Below, one piece after another: positions 1 to 9,268 of a DNA stretch of 64,000 nt; within the stretch, counting starts at the first letter, position 1; each line of letters starts with the position of its first letter. The notes under the pieces are model-generated. The model saw only the letters and a list, made by a program, of their open reading frames with translations. It made no database searches and had not been told where the DNA came from. Source of the stretch: Calditrichota bacterium. GTDB taxonomy: Bacteria; Calditrichota; Calditrichia; Calditrichales; Calditrichaceae. The stretch spans positions 1 through 64,000 of the forward strand of contig RQOG01000010.1 of NCBI GenBank assembly GCA_003854985.1, read 5' to 3'. Position numbers and translations under genes: made by a program.

Positions 1-2601
1 CACCTGTTTGAGCACATGATGTTCCAGGAATCCCAGCATGTACCACAGGATCAGTTTTTTAAAATTATTCAAAACGCCGGGGGCACTTTGAACGGCGGCA
101 CTTCCAATGACTATACGGTTTATTTTGAAATTTTGCCCAGGAATGCTCTGGAAACCGCACTGTGGCTGGAATCCGACCGAATGGGTTATCTTTTAAGCAC
201 GATTACGCTGGAAGCTTTTGCCAATCAGCAGGATGTTGTGATCAACGAAAAAAGGCAACGTTATGATAACCGCCCTTATGGACAGACCAGTTATGTAATT
301 GATAAGAACCTGTTTCCGGAAAATCATCCTTATAACTGGCAGGTCATCGGTTCCACGGAAGATGTGGCCAATGCTTCTTTGGAAGACATAAGGAACTTTT
401 TCAAAAAATGGTATGGGCCTAATAACGCCACACTCGTGATTGCCGGTGATTTTGATAAAGCGCAGACAATAAAATGGGTTGAAAAATATTTCGGAGAATT
501 AAAATCATCTGCTCCGGTGGAAAAACAAAAAGAATATGATGTTACCCTTGCAGAGACAAAAAGAGTCTATTATGAAGATAATTTTGCCAACGCACCGGAA
601 ATAAATATTGCCTTTCCCACTACCGGGCAGTTTAAAAAGGACGCCTATGCGCTTGAATATCTGGCGGATTTCCTTTCGGATGGTAAAAAAGCGCCGTTAT
701 ACAAGGTCATTGTCGAAGAAAAAAAATTAGCGCCATCGGTGCGCGCTTACCAGAGTTCCCAGGAAGTAACCGGCGCATTTCAAATCCAGGTGCGCGCTTT
801 TCCCAGTATTAATTTGACCGATGTTGAAAAAGCGATTTATGAGGCTTTTGACCGCTTTGAGAAAGATGGATTTACAGATATGGATCTGGCCCGTTTGAAA
901 GCCAAAAAGGAAACGCAGTTTTATAACAGTATTGCCAGTATTTTTTATAAGGGTTATCAATTGGCCTTATACAATGCTTTTACCGGCACGCCCGGCTATA
1001 TCACCACAGATTTACAAAACGCACTGAGCGTCACCAAAGAGGATATTATTCAAGTTTACAATAGCTATATTAAAGGCAAAAACCGCGTGGTGTGCAGTTT
1101 TGTCCCCAAAGGGCAGACCGGATTAATTGCCGAAAACGCTGTTCCTTATTCCGTTGAAGAAGAAAAAATTGCCGAGGCAAAAGACCAGACGATTGCATCA
1201 GATACAGTTACAACCGCTAAAATACCTTCTGCATTTGATCGCAGCATAGCTCCGGAATTCGGACCCGATCCTGAACTAAATCTGCCCGAGATATGGACAT
1301 CGGATTATAAAAACGGTTTAAAGATTTATGGTATCGAACATAATGAATTGCCTTTGGTACGCTTTACTTTGACCTTAAAAGGGGGTATGCGGCTAGATAA
1401 ACCTGACTTGGTCGGCGTTGCCAATCTGATGACCGATATTATGATGGAAGGTACAAAAAATAAAACGCCGGTTGAACTGGAAGAAGCCATTGATGAATTA
1501 GGCTCCAGCATTACTATGTACACAACCCGTGAATCCATAGTTATTCAGGCGAATATGCTAGCCTCCAAAGTAGAAGAGACTTTTGCCCTGGTCCGGGAAA
1601 TCCTGCTTGAACCACGCTGGGATGAAACAGAATTTGAGCGCATTAAAAAGCAAACCATCGAGCAGATTAACCGCAATAAGGTAAACCCCGAAGCCATCAG
1701 CTCCAATGTATTTAATAAACTTATTTACGGCGATGCCCATATTTACTCAAATCCTGTTTCCGGAACAGCAGAGTCCGTTGAAAAGATTACCATTGATGAT
1801 TTAAAAACATTTTATCAAAACTATTTCAGTCCCTCTGTTTCTTATATCTCTGTTGCCGGAGATATTTCTGAAGAAAGGGCTGTAATACTTTTTGAGCCTT
1901 TGGAAAAACTATGGCCGGAAAAGAAAATATCCATTCCCGAATATCCGCTTCCGGATTCCATAGACAAATCGCAAATATATTTTGTAGATATGCCGGATGC
2001 CAAACAGTCTGTTATACGCATTGGATATTTGTCTATGGACTATAATGATCCGGATTATTTTCCGGCTTATGTGATGAATTATAAATTAGGGGGTAGTTTT
2101 AATGGTAATGTAAATCTTATTTTGCGTGAAGAAAAAGGGTATACCTATGGCGCCAGAACCGGTTTTTCAGGCTCTTTGATTAAAGGCCCGTTTTCGGCCA
2201 GTTCTTCGGTTCGTTCCAATGCTACCCTGGAGTCGGTTCAGATCTTTAAAACGGAAATGGAAAAGTATCAAAATGGATTGAATGAAGAAGATTTGGCTTT
2301 CACAAAAAACGCGCTTCTTAAATCCAATGCCCGGGCTTTTGAAACCCTTGATGCGCTTTTAGGGATGCTTAACCGCATAGGAGATTATAATTTGACTTTC
2401 GACTATGTAAAAAAACGCGAAGAGATCATTAAAAATATTACCAAAGATGAAATAAAAAGACTTGCTCAGACATATATCATTCCCGATCGTATGGTTTATT
2501 TAATCGTCGGCGACGCCAAATCACAGTTAGAATCTTTAAAGGAAATCGGCTTTGGCGATCCTTTTCTGTTAGATGCGGATGGAAATTTAGTGAAAGAATA
2601 A
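1..2601 (+). CDS. M16 (pitrilysin-type) zinc peptidase, 5' truncated by the window edge
   Basis: Frame 1 is open from the first base, so the first Met (base 16) is internal and the true start lies outside the window. Bases 1-15 encode HLFEH, the inverted HxxEH zinc motif of M16 peptidases. The downstream glutamate ligand is probably the E in 'VVINEKRQR' (bases about 235-260), at the usual spacing. The visible part is 866 residues and covers two M16 repeats. The second begins near 'HNELPLVRFTLTLKGG' and has 'NLMTDIMMEGT' where HxxEH would stand, so the C-terminal half is a non-catalytic partner, as in most two-domain family members. Such enzymes usually degrade peptides in the periplasm; any signal peptide would be upstream and is not seen. 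A hairpin terminator follows the stop. Confidence 0.95.
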   Translation, partial: HLFEHMMFQESQHVPQDQFFKIIQNAGGTLNGGTSNDYTVYFEILPRNALETALWLESDRMGYLLSTITLEAFANQQDVVINEKRQRYDNRPYGQTSYVIDKNLFPENHPYNWQVIGSTEDVANASLEDIRNFFKKWYGPNNATLVIAGDFDKAQTIKWVEKYFGELKSSAPVEKQKEYDVTLAETKRVYYEDNFANAPEINIAFPTTGQFKKDAYALEYLADFLSDGKKAPLYKVIVEEKKLAPSVRAYQSSQEVTGAFQIQVRAFPSINLTDVEKAIYEAFDRFEKDGFTDMDLARLKAKKETQFYNSIASIFYKGYQLALYNAFTGTPGYITTDLQNALSVTKEDIIQVYNSYIKGKNRVVCSFVPKGQTGLIAENAVPYSVEEEKIAEAKDQTIASDTVTTAKIPSAFDRSIAPEFGPDPELNLPEIWTSDYKNGLKIYGIEHNELPLVRFTLTLKGGMRLDKPDLVGVANLMTDIMMEGTKNKTPVELEEAIDELGSSITMYTTRESIVIQANMLASKVEETFALVREILLEPRWDETEFERIKKQTIEQINRNKVNPEAISSNVFNKLIYGDAHIYSNPVSGTAESVEKITIDDLKTFYQNYFSPSVSYISVAGDISEERAVILFEPLEKLWPEKKISIPEYPLPDSIDKSQIYFVDMPDAKQSVIRIGYLSMDYNDPDYFPAYVMNYKLGGSFNGNVNLILREEKGYTYGARTGFSGSLIKGPFSASSSVRSNATLESVQIFKTEMEKYQNGLNEEDLAFTKNALLKSNARAFETLDALLGMLNRIGDYNLTFDYVKKREEIIKNITKDEIKRLAQTYIIPDRMVYLIVGDAKSQLESLKEIGFGDPFLLDADGNLVKE

Positions 2602-2611
2602 CAGATTATTT

Positions 2612-2662
2612 AAAGAAGCTGTTCTGTAATCATTGAAATAATGACCGGAGCAGCTTCTTTTT
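2612..2662 (+). terminator. Rho-independent terminator after the M16 peptidase
   Basis: The arms AAGAAGCTGTTC (2613-2624) and GGAGCAGCTTCTT (about 2647-2659) pair with one G-T wobble and are followed by a T run. It lies 11 bases past the stop codon. Confidence 0.8.
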
Positions 2663-2741
2663 AAATCTTTTTTGTTGACAACGTTCTTATGACCAGTTAC
2701 TTTCATATCGTAAAAGCCAATATTGAAAGAGAGGGAAAATC

Positions 2742-2939
2742 ATGATTAGTGAAATCGGGGAAGCTGCGGGTAAAGTATATATTGCCCTGGAAGTAAAGGG
2801 AGAAATGACTCTGGCCGGTTTAAAAACAACCATCAAGGCGGACGCATTTTTAACCGATGCCGCCATTGGATGGCTGGCCCGGGAAGATAAGCTTAATATT
2901 GTTAAATCGGGAAAAACAATCAGAATTTCGCTAAGATAG
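2742..2939 (+). CDS. Small winged helix-turn-helix protein (DUF2582 type)
   Basis: A 65-residue protein with the alternating helix and strand pattern of the winged-helix DUF2582 family. The 'AAGKVYIALEVKGEMTLAGL' segment, an 'AIGWLARE' recognition-helix region and a short C-terminal wing 'VKSGKTIRISL' are visible. Family members are about this size and of unknown function; the fold suggests nucleic-acid binding. A GAGGG ribosome site lies 7 bases before the ATG. It stands alone after a terminator and about 100 bases before the nfeD-like gene. Confidence 0.75.
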   Translation: MISEIGEAAGKVYIALEVKGEMTLAGLKTTIKADAFLTDAAIGWLAREDKLNIVKSGKTIRISLR

Positions 2940-3045
2940 ATATTATTGTAATTAGTTATTATATTTTACCGAATAAGATTTTATTGAAAATAACGGTATT
3001 CAGTTTTATTTTTAGTGAGATTAATGCCTAACTTAAAGTGGAACC

Positions 3046-4344
3046 ATGAAGAAACTATTATATCTGTTAAATATCTTAATACTGACTTTTGGAATATTAC
3101 AAGCCCGTGTCGCACATCGCATAGTGCTTGATGGCAGTATAAATCCTGTAGCAACGGATTATATCATAGAAGCGATTGAAAATGCTGAAGACGCTGAAGC
3201 GGAAATTCTGATTATCGAATTGGATACGCCCGGCGGTCTTATGGAGTCCATGCGCCTGATCATGAAAGCCATTCAGGCGTCGGAAGTACCGGTGCTGGTT
3301 TATGTGGCGCCAACCGGCGCCAGAGCCGGCTCGGCAGGCGTTTTTATAACCTATTCCGCACATATCACCGCTATGGCTCCGGCTACGAACATCGGTTCAG
3401 CCCATCCTGTATTTGGAGGTGGAATTCCGGGATCAACGCCGGATTCAACCACGATGGACGATATGATGGAGAAGGTTATCAACGATGCGGTGGCCCGGAT
3501 CAGAGCGATTGCCGAGATAAGAGGACGCAATGCAGACTGGGCTGAGAAAGCAATCCGTGAAAGCGCCAATATCACCGAAACCGAAGCGCTGAAGTTGAAT
3601 GTTATTGATTATATCGCCCCTACGCTGGATTCACTTTTAACCACAATTAACGGTAAGGAAATCAAACTGGACAATGGGACGGTCAAAATCTTAAATACAA
3701 AAGATGTTTCCGTCACATTATTTGAGATGAACTGGCGGCAAAAATTGCTGGATATCATAAGCGATCCTAATATATCCTATATCCTTCTAATGCTGGCCTT
3801 GTTCGGATTTATCTTCGAATTATATAACCCGGGAGGTATAATTCCCGGCGTTATTGCAGGAATATCACTGATTCTGTGGCTGTTTTCAGTCCAGACCTTA
3901 CCGGTCAATTATGCCGGTATTTTATTGATTTTATTGGCCATAATTTTATTTTTGCTGGAGATAAAAATACCCAGTTTCGGTATGCTGACCATCGGCGGAG
4001 TTATATCTTTAATTATGGGGAGCATTATGCTTTTTGAAGGAGCAGAGGTCTATTTGCGGGTATCCTGGCAGACTATTCTGGTGGTTGTTATAACCAGCGT
4101 TGCTTTTTTTGTTTTTGCCGTAGGATTAACCATAAAAGCACATAAGAGAAAACCTACCACCGGTAAAGAAGGTATGGTTGGCGAAACAGGGCTTGTTTAT
4201 AAACCTTTGAACCCCGAAGGCACGGTTAAAATACATGGCGAATTCTGGAAAGCCGTCAGCGAACAGCCGCTTAAAAAAGGCCAGAAAGTGAAAGTCGTTA
4301 AATATGACGGCGTTAATTTGATTTTACATGTTAAACCCGAATAG
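3046..4344 (+). CDS. NfeD-family membrane-bound serine protease (ClpP class)
   Basis: A 432-residue protein of the long NfeD type. It has an N-terminal signal or anchor (residues 1-20) and a ClpP/crotonase-like protease domain (about 25-215). The domain has 'GARAGSAGVFI', where Ser96 is the probable nucleophile, and 'MMEKVIND', where Lys143 is the probable general base, matching the Ser-Lys dyad known for archaeal 1510-N. A cluster of transmembrane helices (about 245-370) and a C-terminal OB-fold NfeD domain ending 'VKVVKYDGVNLILHVKPE' follow. It is 15 bases upstream of a slipin gene, the usual partner; the archaeal enzyme cleaves the C-terminus of its stomatin partner. Substrate here is inferred from that pairing. 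Confidence 0.93.
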   Translation: MKKLLYLLNILILTFGILQARVAHRIVLDGSINPVATDYIIEAIENAEDAEAEILIIELDTPGGLMESMRLIMKAIQASEVPVLVYVAPTGARAGSAGVFITYSAHITAMAPATNIGSAHPVFGGGIPGSTPDSTTMDDMMEKVINDAVARIRAIAEIRGRNADWAEKAIRESANITETEALKLNVIDYIAPTLDSLLTTINGKEIKLDNGTVKILNTKDVSVTLFEMNWRQKLLDIISDPNISYILLMLALFGFIFELYNPGGIIPGVIAGISLILWLFSVQTLPVNYAGILLILLAIILFLLEIKIPSFGMLTIGGVISLIMGSIMLFEGAEVYLRVSWQTILVVVITSVAFFVFAVGLTIKAHKRKPTTGKEGMVGETGLVYKPLNPEGTVKIHGEFWKAVSEQPLKKGQKVKVVKYDGVNLILHVKPE

Positions 4345-4359
4345 AAATAGGAGAGTATC

Positions 4360-5133
4360 ATGAATCCAATTCTTGTTTTTCTGATTGTTTTGATTCTTTT
4401 AGTTATTATGAGCGCTATTAAAATTCTGAAAGAATATGAACGGGGCGTCATTTTTCGCTTGGGGCGTCTGGTTGGTTCCAGAGGACCCGGCCTGATTATT
4501 CTGATTCCGTTTATTGAACGAATGGTAAAAGTCAGTCTTCGTACCGTCGTTATGGATGTACCCCCGCAGGATGTTATCACAAAAGACAATGTTTCCGTGC
4601 AGGTAAACGCTGTGCTTTATTTCAGGGTGATTAACCCGGAAAAAAGCGTTGTAGAAGTTGAAAATTTTCTTTTTGCCACTTCACAACTGGCGCAGACCAC
4701 CTTACGAAGCGTTGTCGGCCAGGTAGAATTAGATGAATTATTAATGGCCCGCGATAAGATCAATCATCAATTGCAGGCAATTATCGATGATCATTCCGAT
4801 CCCTGGGGAATAAAAGTGTCCATGGTCGAGGTAAAACATATCGATCTGCCGGAAGAAATGAAACGCGCCATGGCCAAACAGGCGGAAGCCGAACGTGAAC
4901 GGCGGGCAAAAGTTATTGCCGCCGAAGGCGAATTGCAGGCTTCCCATAAGTTAACCCAGGCCGCGAAGATAATTGATACCAGTCCTTCCGCTCTTCAGCT
5001 TCGATTTCTGCAGACTATGGTGGAAATCGGCGCAGAGAAGAACACCACCACGGTTTTCCCCATTCCCATTGATTTGTTTAAACCGTTTTTGGATGCTCAG
5101 AGGAATGCATTGGAAGCGGAAAAATCTAAGTAG
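4360..5133 (+). CDS. Slipin / stomatin-like SPFH (band 7) protein
   Basis: A 257-residue protein with one N-terminal membrane helix (residues 1-20) and a band 7 domain ('[20 protein letters not shown]', '[17 protein letters not shown]', '[18 protein letters not shown]'). It ends in a helical coiled-coil region. Slipins oligomerise at the inner face of the membrane and organise membrane domains. It follows the NfeD gene by 15 bases with a good GGAGAG ribosome site, so the two are almost certainly cotranscribed. A terminator follows. Confidence 0.95.
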   Translation: MNPILVFLIVLILLVIMSAIKILKEYERGVIFRLGRLVGSRGPGLIILIPFIERMVKVSLRTVVMDVPPQDVITKDNVSVQVNAVLYFRVINPEKSVVEVENFLFATSQLAQTTLRSVVGQVELDELLMARDKINHQLQAIIDDHSDPWGIKVSMVEVKHIDLPEEMKRAMAKQAEAERERRAKVIAAEGELQASHKLTQAAKIIDTSPSALQLRFLQTMVEIGAEKNTTTVFPIPIDLFKPFLDAQRNALEAEKSK

Positions 5134-5153
5134 AACATTTTATAGTTGTCTGG

Positions 5154-5184
5154 AAGCCCGTTTGTAATAGACGGGCTTTTTTTA
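5154..5184 (+). terminator. Rho-independent terminator after the slipin gene
   Basis: Stem AAGCCCGT (5154-5161) with ACGGGCTT (about 5171-5178), loop of about 9 bases, then a run of T. It closes the nfeD-slipin operon. Confidence 0.85.
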
Positions 5185-5260
5185 CTTTGCGCCAATAGAT
5201 AATTTTTTATATTTTCCATGCTAAAACCGGCTTGACTTCCATAGAATTGAAAGGCGTTTT

Positions 5261-6127
5261 ATGATATTAAAATGGTCAATTAGAATAATTATATCTTCCA
5301 CACTGCTATTTTCATGCAGTATGCAGAGTATCGTCATCTCACAGATGGAACCGATTTTGGATAACAGCGCTCTGGCCTTATTCGAAGAAAGCGATTATGA
5401 ATTTGCAAAAAATGCCTTGCCCGGCAATCTGAAATTGATCGAAGGACTGCTTAAAAGCGATCCGGAAAATGAAAAACTGCTTCTTTTGGCTTCGCAGGGT
5501 TACGCCGGGTATGCTCTGGGCTATCTTGAAGATGAGCATCCCGATAAGGCAAAATTATTCTATCTGCGCGCCCGGGATTATGCTTTAAAAATACTAAGAA
5601 AAGATGAGGCTTTTTCAAATGCCGAAAAAAGCGGTGTTGAAAATCTTAAACAAACACTTTCAACCTATAACCGGGATAAAGCGCCTGCGCTGTTCTGGGC
5701 CGGATTTTCCTGGGCAGGGTATATCACACTTTCTTTAACGGAGCCGGCCGCCATTATCGAATTAGCCGAAGTGGAAATCCTGATGCAGCGCGTTGAGGAG
5801 TTACAACCGGAATATTTTTATGGCGGCGTTTACCTGTTTTTTGGTTCTGTTTATGGCATGAAGCCAGGCATTATGGGCGGCAATCCCGAAAAGGCAAAAT
5901 CTTACTTTGAAAAAAGTATTAATTTAACCGAAAGTAAATTTTTGCTTGCTTATATCTACGCGGCCAAATATTACGCGGCAAAAATACTCGACGAAGATTT
6001 GTTTGATGAATATCTGCAAAAAGTAGAAGAAAGCTCCGTAGATGTTTTGCCCGGCGCACAGCTTATGAATGCCATTGCCAAAGAAAAAGCCGCTTATCTT
6101 AAATCGAAGAAAGAGGAACTTTTTTAG
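5261..6127 (+). CDS. TatT-like TRAP-associated TPR lipoprotein
   Basis: A 288-residue lipoprotein with a lipobox 'LLFSC' (Cys19) and a helical TPR-like body. The pattern matches the TRAP transporter T-component family, known from Treponema pallidum TatT (Tp0956), which binds the DctP-type protein TatP. Typical features are 'ENEKLLLLASQGYAGYALGY', the 'APALFWAGFSWAGYI' segment and 'GGVYLFFGSVYG'. The next gene, 87 bases on, encodes a DctP-family receptor, the same arrangement as in Treponema. The protein would sit on the outer leaflet of a membrane facing the periplasm and help load or hold the receptor; the ligand is unknown. Confidence 0.88.
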   Translation: MILKWSIRIIISSTLLFSCSMQSIVISQMEPILDNSALALFEESDYEFAKNALPGNLKLIEGLLKSDPENEKLLLLASQGYAGYALGYLEDEHPDKAKLFYLRARDYALKILRKDEAFSNAEKSGVENLKQTLSTYNRDKAPALFWAGFSWAGYITLSLTEPAAIIELAEVEILMQRVEELQPEYFYGGVYLFFGSVYGMKPGIMGGNPEKAKSYFEKSINLTESKFLLAYIYAAKYYAAKILDEDLFDEYLQKVEESSVDVLPGAQLMNAIAKEKAAYLKSKKEELF

Positions 6128-6214
6128 AACATACCTGTAATATGGCATAATAAATCATTATACTGTGTTTATCATAAAATAGAATTAAAATTTGCCAATA
6201 AGGAAGGAATCAGC

Positions 6215-7213
6215 ATGAAAAAGCTTTTAATAATTATATTTTCGCTTGTTTTCCTGGCTCCGGTTTTCAGCAAAGAACGAATCAAATTTGCGACCGTTGC
6301 CCCGGAAGGTTCAACCTGGATGAATGTCATGAAAGATTTCAGTAAAGAGGTCTCTGAAAAAACCAATGGCAATGTAGAGTTTAAAATATATGGCGGTATG
6401 GTGCAGGGTGATGAAAAAGACGTACTGCGCAAAATCAGGATCAATCAATTGCAGAGCGGTGGCTTTACCGGTGTGGGGCTTGGTGAAATTTTGCCGGAAG
6501 TACGCATCCTTGAGTCACCGTTTATGTTTAAAAATAAAGAAGAAATTGATTATATCTATGAAAAATTCCATCAGCGTTTTTTTGACGGATTTGAAAAACA
6601 GGGATATATCCTGTTAGGCTGGGCCGAAGTGGGTTATGTATATGTCTATACAAATTCCATGGTAAGAAATACGGAGGAATTCAGAGGCGTAAAAATGTGG
6701 ATGTGGGAAGGCGATCCTCTGGCCGAAGCTACTTTTAAGGCTTTTAATATAAATCCTATTCCTCTTTCCCTGGCTGATGTATTAACCTCTCTGCAAACCG
6801 GTTTAATTGACAGAGTGTATACTTCGCCATTGGCCTGTATTACTTTGCAATGGTTTACAAAGATTAAATATTTTGTCGATGTGCCGCTAACGAACTCGAT
6901 CGGGGCGGTATTGGTTTCTGCAAAAAGTTTTAAGAAACTATCCGATAGCGAACAACAAATAATGCTGGAGCTTGGGAAAAAGTATTTCCGAAAGTTAACC
7001 GAACTCAGCCGGATTGATAATAAGAAATCCACGGAAGAAATTTTAAAATACGGTATTCAAAGAATAATCGTCGAAGATAAATCGGTATTGAAGGATTACG
7101 AAGAAATCGGCAGAAAGGCGCAGCAGGATCTGATCGGTAAACTCTATGACCAGGAATTATTAAGCCAGATTCAGAATGCACTGGTTGAATTCCGGGCTGG
7201 AAAAGGGAAGTAG
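6215..7213 (+). CDS. DctP-family TRAP transporter substrate-binding protein (TatP-like)
   Basis: A 332-residue periplasmic protein with a signal peptide ending near 'FLAPVFS' (residues 1-19). The family motifs are 'IKFATVAPEGSTWMNVMKDF', 'ILESPFMFKNKEEIDYIYEK', 'GVKMWMWEGDPLAEATFKAF' and 'LADVLTSLQTGLIDRVYTSP'. It binds a small organic acid or a hydrophobic ligand for a TRAP uptake system. A strong AAGGAAGGA ribosome site precedes the ATG. It is paired with the TatT-like lipoprotein, but no dctQ or dctM permease gene follows; the next gene, 5 bases later, is Nif3-like. The permease must be elsewhere, or the pair works without one. Confidence 0.93.
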   Translation: MKKLLIIIFSLVFLAPVFSKERIKFATVAPEGSTWMNVMKDFSKEVSEKTNGNVEFKIYGGMVQGDEKDVLRKIRINQLQSGGFTGVGLGEILPEVRILESPFMFKNKEEIDYIYEKFHQRFFDGFEKQGYILLGWAEVGYVYVYTNSMVRNTEEFRGVKMWMWEGDPLAEATFKAFNINPIPLSLADVLTSLQTGLIDRVYTSPLACITLQWFTKIKYFVDVPLTNSIGAVLVSAKSFKKLSDSEQQIMLELGKKYFRKLTELSRIDNKKSTEEILKYGIQRIIVEDKSVLKDYEEIGRKAQQDLIGKLYDQELLSQIQNALVEFRAGKGK

Positions 7214-7218
7214 CTTAA

Positions 7219-7971
7219 ATGAAACGCGATGCGTTAACAGTTTATCTTAACGAATATCTGAAAGTATCGGATTTTTCAGACGCCTGTCCCAACGGCTTGC
7301 AGGTGGAAGGCCGCTCCGAAATTCGTAAAGTAATTACCGGCGTGAGCGCCTGTGTGGAATTATTTGAAAGAGCTGTTGAAAAAAAAGCGGATGCGGTGAT
7401 TGTCCATCATGGATTGATATGGGATTTTGCAAGACCGGTTTACAAAGGCGGTTATAAAAAGCGGGTAAAAATCCTTTTGGAAAATGATATCAATCTCTAT
7501 GGTTATCATCTGCCGCTGGACGCTCATGAAGAAATCGGTAATAATGCGCTGATGGCGAAACTATTGGGATTAACTGAAATTGAGCCTTTCGGGGAATACA
7601 AAGGTATGTTCATAGGCTTTAAGGGGAAACTGAAAGCGCAAAATTCCGAACAGGTATTCGACTCCATAAAAGCCGGGATAAATCCGGATACGCTTTTTTA
7701 TCCCTTCGGCCCGGCAAAAATCAATGCGGTGGGCATTATCAGCGGTGGAGCGCGTAACGATGTGGGACAGGCGGTTATTAACGGACTTGATTTATTTCTG
7801 ACCGGTGAGGCCGGCGAGCATACCCTGCACTATGTCAAGGAAGAAGGCATACATTATGCCGCCGCCGGGCATCATGCTACGGAGCGTTTTGGCGTAAGAG
7901 CGCTGGGCGAACATATTAAAGATAAATTCAATATCGACGTTGAGTTTATCGATATTCCCAACCCGGTGTAA
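7219..7971 (+). CDS. Nif3-like dinuclear metal centre protein (YbgI/YqfO family)
   Basis: A 250-residue protein with the Nif3 metal ligands in order: 'VIVHHGLIW' (His-His), 'YHLPLDAHEEIGNNALM' (Asp and His), and 'AAGHHATERFGVRALGEHI' near the C-terminus. The length is that of the short YbgI form without the inserted PII-like domain. The family forms hexameric rings with two metal ions per subunit; it is often called a GTP cyclohydrolase I type 2 homologue, but its reaction is not settled. The ATG is 5 bases after the DctP stop, so the two are probably cotranscribed although no functional link is evident. Confidence 0.93.
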   Translation: MKRDALTVYLNEYLKVSDFSDACPNGLQVEGRSEIRKVITGVSACVELFERAVEKKADAVIVHHGLIWDFARPVYKGGYKKRVKILLENDINLYGYHLPLDAHEEIGNNALMAKLLGLTEIEPFGEYKGMFIGFKGKLKAQNSEQVFDSIKAGINPDTLFYPFGPAKINAVGIISGGARNDVGQAVINGLDLFLTGEAGEHTLHYVKEEGIHYAAAGHHATERFGVRALGEHIKDKFNIDVEFIDIPNPV

Positions 7972-8001
7972 AAGAATAGATTTACAATATTAAAAGTAAT
8001 G

Positions 8002-9252
8002 TTATAGATATTTTTTTAATTTTTTTATTCTTATCTGTGCATAGGCTTTAAATTTAAAATACTCATCAGGAGCAATTTCTATAAATTTAGTGTAAAATTT
8101 TAAAGCTTTTTTATACAATTTTGTTTTATCATAACAATATGCCAGCCAATAATTTGCCCATATATTATTTGGATCAAGTTCTAAAGAGTTTTTAAAATAA
8201 TGGATCGCACTTAAAAAATCATTTTTCGAATAATATAATTTTCCAAGTTCAAAATTTGCTCTTATGTTTTCTTCATTTATAAATAAGATACGCTTCAAAT
8301 CGAATTCAGCCTTAACTAGACTGTCCATTTCAATAAAAGTTAAAGCGCGATTAATATATCCTTCTGTGTTATTTGAATCTATATCAATAACCTGAGTAAA
8401 ATCATTTATAGCAAGATTATATTTTTTTTCCAAACGATATGTAATACCTCTGTTTAGATATGGTTTAGTCCAGTTCGGAACGGTATTAATCGATTCTGTA
8501 AAACAGAATATTGCATTTGAAAAATCATTATTTCTCTTAAATTTTATACCGACATTATTCATCATCGAGCTTAGATCCAGCTTCTTAATAGTTGAATCGG
8601 AGAAGTTTAACTTTTTATATTCTTGTAAAAATTGATTTAACTTTTCTTGGGAATAATAAACATCAAATTTTTTATGGTAACACTCTATGCAATTATTATT
8701 TAATGTTATGGCTTTACTGAAGTCTTCAAGCGCAGATTTATATTTTTTAAGAATACTAAAAATAGTACCACGTGCGTAAAAAATCATTGAATCGGTTGAA
8801 TCAATTTCAATAGCCTTTGAGTATTCAAATAAGGCGTGCTCATATTCGTTTTGTTTTAAATGTAATTCTCCTCTTAGAATATAAGGACTTACATAATTTG
8901 GATGAATTCCGGTTGCTCGATTATAGTAAAATAGAATCTCTGAGAAATTCTCATAATTTGCTTCACTTGTCAGTCCCATAAAAATATATACAGCAGCCTC
9001 TTTTGATATTTTTCTATTTTCCAAATCTTCATATAACCGTTTAACAATTTTGCTTGAGGTGTTTAGGATGGATATATTATTCTTATCAAAGAATTTTTTA
9101 AAATATATTTTCGAATTCCTAATATCTCCATTCGCTCCTAATTCAATAGCCTTAAAATAATCAGCAGTAGGCATTATATTATAATTTGTACTGTCTGAAT
9201 GCCCGAATGATAAATTTAATAATATAAGTAAAAATACAATATCTTTAGACAT
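8002..9252 (-). CDS. Secreted tetratricopeptide-repeat protein
   Basis: A 416-residue protein with a signal peptide (residues 1-19, 'FLLILLNLSFGHS') followed by about nine TPR units. Clear examples are 'HPNYVSPYILRGELHLKQNE', 'MIFYARGTIFSILKKYKSAL', 'TKPYLNRGITYRLEKKYNLA' and 'NIWANYWLAYCYDKTKLYKK'. TPRs form protein-binding solenoids; no enzymatic domain is present. It is far richer in A and T than the neighbouring Nif3 and selenium genes and lies 16 bases downstream of the DUF2007-like gene, so the two are likely one operon. The partner is unknown. Confidence 0.85.
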   Translation of the reverse strand: MSKDIVFLLILLNLSFGHSDSTNYNIMPTADYFKAIELGANGDIRNSKIYFKKFFDKNNISILNTSSKIVKRLYEDLENRKISKEAAVYIFMGLTSEANYENFSEILFYYNRATGIHPNYVSPYILRGELHLKQNEYEHALFEYSKAIEIDSTDSMIFYARGTIFSILKKYKSALEDFSKAITLNNNCIECYHKKFDVYYSQEKLNQFLQEYKKLNFSDSTIKKLDLSSMMNNVGIKFKRNNDFSNAIFCFTESINTVPNWTKPYLNRGITYRLEKKYNLAINDFTQVIDIDSNNTEGYINRALTFIEMDSLVKAEFDLKRILFINEENIRANFELGKLYYSKNDFLSAIHYFKNSLELDPNNIWANYWLAYCYDKTKLYKKALKFYTKFIEIAPDEYFKFKAYAQIRIKKLKKYL

Positions 9253-9268
9253 GAATTATTATTTCTCT

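Noticed and set aside
4197-4589. 130-residue open frame on the minus strand across the nfeD-slipin junction
   Set aside because: It lies antisense to two well-supported genes and has no family motifs or ribosome site.
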